Assembly: GCA_025666215.1 (NCBI GenBank)
Contig: CP102593.1
Span: 4,787,001-4,851,000, forward strand
Direction: 5' to 3'
Length of the DNA stretch: 64,000 nt
DNA from: Xanthomonas campestris pv. phormiicola
GTDB taxonomy: Bacteria; Pseudomonadota; Gammaproteobacteria; Xanthomonadales; Xanthomonadaceae
Shown: positions 62,081 to 64,000 of the stretch, piece by piece
How the letters are laid out: every line of letters starts with the position of its first letter
Position numbering within the stretch: position 1 is the stretch's first letter
Made by a program: the position numbers and the translations under genes
The notes under the pieces: model-generated
Told to the model about the DNA's origin: nothing
The model's input: the letters and a program-made list of their open reading frames with translations, nothing else
The model's database searches: none

Positions 62081-64000
62081 TCACTGTTCGGCCACCAGTT
62101 CGTACCAGGGTGCGGCGGCGTGTCCGCGCGCCTGCAACTGCAGCTGGAATCCGTTCGCGGTCTTGCGCACGTCCGCCGCGTCCAGTGGCGCACCGCGACG
62201 GCCCGCGGCATCCAGCGGATAGACCGACAGGCGCCGCGCATCGCTGCGCACGTCGACGGTGCATGGCCGGCGCCGCATCCACAGCGGCGCCTGCACTTCG
62301 CGCAGACTGAGCCCGGCGCCACTGGCCGGATCGCGCAGGGTATAGGCCGGCACCGCGCGCAGCGCACCGTCCACGCGCTGCAGCGCCGGTTCCGCGACGT
62401 CGACCAGGTCCAGCGGTGCCGGCGTCGGCGCATCCGGGACCGATCCCAGCGTCTCGCCGGGCAGGGTCAGCAGCAGCCGCGTGGACTGCGCGATCGCACG
62501 CCCATCGCGCGAGGACAGCAGCAGCGCGGTCATGCCGTTCGCGGCGTCCACCCGCACCGCGAGCGCGCCGCTGACATAGCGGCGCCCCGGCAGCAGATGG
62601 CCGACGATGCCGTTCACCGTCGGCGCGGCGACGCGCAGCTGGCCCGCGTCCAGATCGAAGCGCACCTGGGCGGGTGCGGTCGCTGCCCGCGCCGCGACCG
62701 GTGCGCCGATGCCGACCCGGCGCGTCAACGCGCTGCTGCGCTCGAGCACGCCCTGCGCCTGCAGGAACGCCGCCAGCCGGGTGGTGACGCGCGCCTGCAC
62801 CGCGCGCAACTGCAGCGCGCGATCGGGCGTATAGCCGCTCGCCTCCGGCAACGCGGCGATCGCGCCGCTGCGGAACAGCCAGGCCAGTTGCCCGAACTGC
62901 GCGCGCTTGGCCGCATCGCCGGCCAGGCTGAACTCGTAGGGCACGCTGGGCGTCTGCGCGCCGCGCCGGTGCGCGTAGTCGTAGTACGCCACCCCCGACC
63001 AGTCCTGCAGGCTGGCCAGCAGCGCGGTTTCCGGCAGGATCTCGGCCGCCTGCCGATTCGGCCACGGCTGGTTGAACTCGGTGACCAGGAAGGGCTTGTC
63101 GAAGGAGCGGTAGAACGCCATGCCCAGCAGCGGTTCCACTCCATCGCGCAGGTTCGAGCTGTCGCTGATCCGCCATGCGTCCCACTGCCAGGGCGCCTGC
63201 GGAAAACGGTAGTGGTCCACGTAGAAATGGCCGTCGAACAGGTCCATGCCGGCCAGCGCGCGCACGTTGGCCAGGCCGCCGAAATTCATCTGCGTGCCCA
63301 GCACCAGCACCTCGGGAGCGGCCTGCGCGATCGCCGCCCGCACCGTGTCCACGTAACGGCGGTCGCGCTCGACCAGAAAGTCGAGAAACGCGGCGGCCAG
63401 GGCCGGGGCGGCGTCCAGCGCGGGCACGGCATCGGCATCCACCGCCAGCGCCGGCGCATGCGCCTGCCGCCATGCCCGCCAGTCCTGCAGCAGGGCCTCG
63501 CGCACGGGACTTTGCGCCAGGCGCGCCAGGCTGCCGTCCATCCAGGCGTAGACCAGCGAACTCTCGTTGTCGATCTCGACCATGGCCAGCGCCGGCGTTC
63601 CTGCACCGCGCAACGCGGTCAGCAGCATCTGCGCATAGCGCGCCTGCAGCCGCAGCGCCGCCGGATCGATGCGCAGGAACGGCTTGGACTGGTCCGGCCA
63701 CGCCGCAGCGCCGTCCAGCGCCAGAGTACCGTCGATCGCGGGCCGGAACGCATAGCCGACGTGCAGGTTCAGATCGACATAGATGCCGTTCTCCGCGCAC
63801 CGCTGCAGCAGGCCGCGCAGCCGCGCCACCGCGACCGGATTCAGGCGCGGGAACGGTCCGGCCGACAGCAGCCCGGTGGCCGCCGCGTCGTCGGGCACGG
63901 ACACCGCGTCGAGCGCATGCAGGCGCAGGAAGTTGACGCCCAGCCCGCGCAGGTCGGCGACCAGGCGCTCGGCCTGCGGCGCATCCGGCAATGCGGCCTC
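62081..64000 (-). CDS. Glycoside hydrolase of clan GH-A type (partial, N-terminus off the right edge)
   Basis: 639 residues are visible, open to the window edge. The catalytic barrel shows GVNFLRLHALDAVSVPDD, GIYVDLNLHVGYAF, the acid/base Asn-Glu in MVEIDNESSLVYAW and the likely nucleophile Glu in FLVTEFNQPWP. The last 220 residues form beta-rich C-terminal domains. This suggests a GH5-like enzyme acting on the polysaccharide whose synthesis genes surround it. It is 31 bases upstream of the polymerase/ligase gene on the same strand. Any signal peptide would be outside the window. Confidence 0.82.
   Translation of the reverse strand, partial: EAALPDAPQAERLVADLRGLGVNFLRLHALDAVSVPDDAAATGLLSAGPFPRLNPVAVARLRGLLQRCAENGIYVDLNLHVGYAFRPAIDGTLALDGAAAWPDQSKPFLRIDPAALRLQARYAQMLLTALRGAGTPALAMVEIDNESSLVYAWMDGSLARLAQSPVREALLQDWRAWRQAHAPALAVDADAVPALDAAPALAAAFLDFLVERDRRYVDTVRAAIAQAAPEVLVLGTQMNFGGLANVRALAGMDLFDGHFYVDHYRFPQAPWQWDAWRISDSSNLRDGVEPLLGMAFYRSFDKPFLVTEFNQPWPNRQAAEILPETALLASLQDWSGVAYYDYAHRRGAQTPSVPYEFSLAGDAAKRAQFGQLAWLFRSGAIAALPEASGYTPDRALQLRAVQARVTTRLAAFLQAQGVLERSSALTRRVGIGAPVAARAATAPAQVRFDLDAGQLRVAAPTVNGIVGHLLPGRRYVSGALAVRVDAANGMTALLLSSRDGRAIAQSTRLLLTLPGETLGSVPDAPTPAPLDLVDVAEPALQRVDGALRAVPAYTLRDPASGAGLSLREVQAPLWMRRRPCTVDVRSDARRLSVYPLDAAGRRGAPLDAADVRKTANGFQLQLQARGHAAAPWYELVAEQ

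Overview
This is high-GC gammaproteobacterial chromosomal DNA, almost certainly Xanthomonas or a close relative in the Xanthomonadaceae. Supporting signs are the rmlBACD-linked O-antigen locus, aceE of the homodimeric type, TonB-dependent receptors, a sedolisin protease, many copies of a 'gggagcgacttcag'-type intergenic repeat, and a CRP/Clp-type binding site. No tRNA, rRNA or CRISPR array was seen.

Layout. 1-2005 is an accessory end: a lower-GC UvrD-like ATPase that runs off the left edge, then a hicAB toxin-antitoxin pair. 2118-7806 holds aceE and a SpoIIE phosphatase / anti-sigma kinase / STAS partner-switching operon. 7807-8438 is repeat-rich and carries one copy of a 99-bp mobile-looking element. 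8439-9875 is a PadR regulator with a siderophore-interacting reductase. 10045-12061 looks like an unrecognised RiPP-type cluster: two paralogous five-cysteine peptides around a radical SAM enzyme, followed by a Tat-exported protein, with a perfect TGTGA-N6-TCACA site in front. 12278-30468 is mostly chromosomal housekeeping: YceI, nitroreductase, ELM1-like, sedolisin, TonB receptor plus glycerophosphodiesterase, the second copy of the 99-bp element, yhhQ, glnE, an AsmA-like protein, a CoA-transferase and a GIY-YIG protein.

31077-32334 is aroG (DAHP synthase) with a previously unlisted 26-residue leader peptide rich in Phe, Tyr and Trp, followed by mutually exclusive RNA hairpins: a textbook attenuator for aromatic amino acid control. 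A large TonB receptor lies upstream. 36599-45349 is a four-gene defence-type island (SNF2 helicase, Schlafen/AlbA_2 ATPase, type III-like methyltransferase, type III-like Res nuclease-helicase). It sits between the groEL terminator and a broken metallo-beta-lactamase-fold gene.

45504-47580 is groESL with a degenerate CIRCE operator. 47855-53163 holds a secreted endonuclease, cutA, a dsbD with a duplicated N-terminal domain, and a thioredoxin-like partner. 53482-64000 is the surface polysaccharide region: rmlBACD makes dTDP-L-rhamnose. On the opposite strand are a GT2 and a GT4 glycosyltransferase, a Wzx-like flippase, an O-antigen polymerase/ligase-like membrane protein and a GH-A-type glycoside hydrolase that runs off the right edge.
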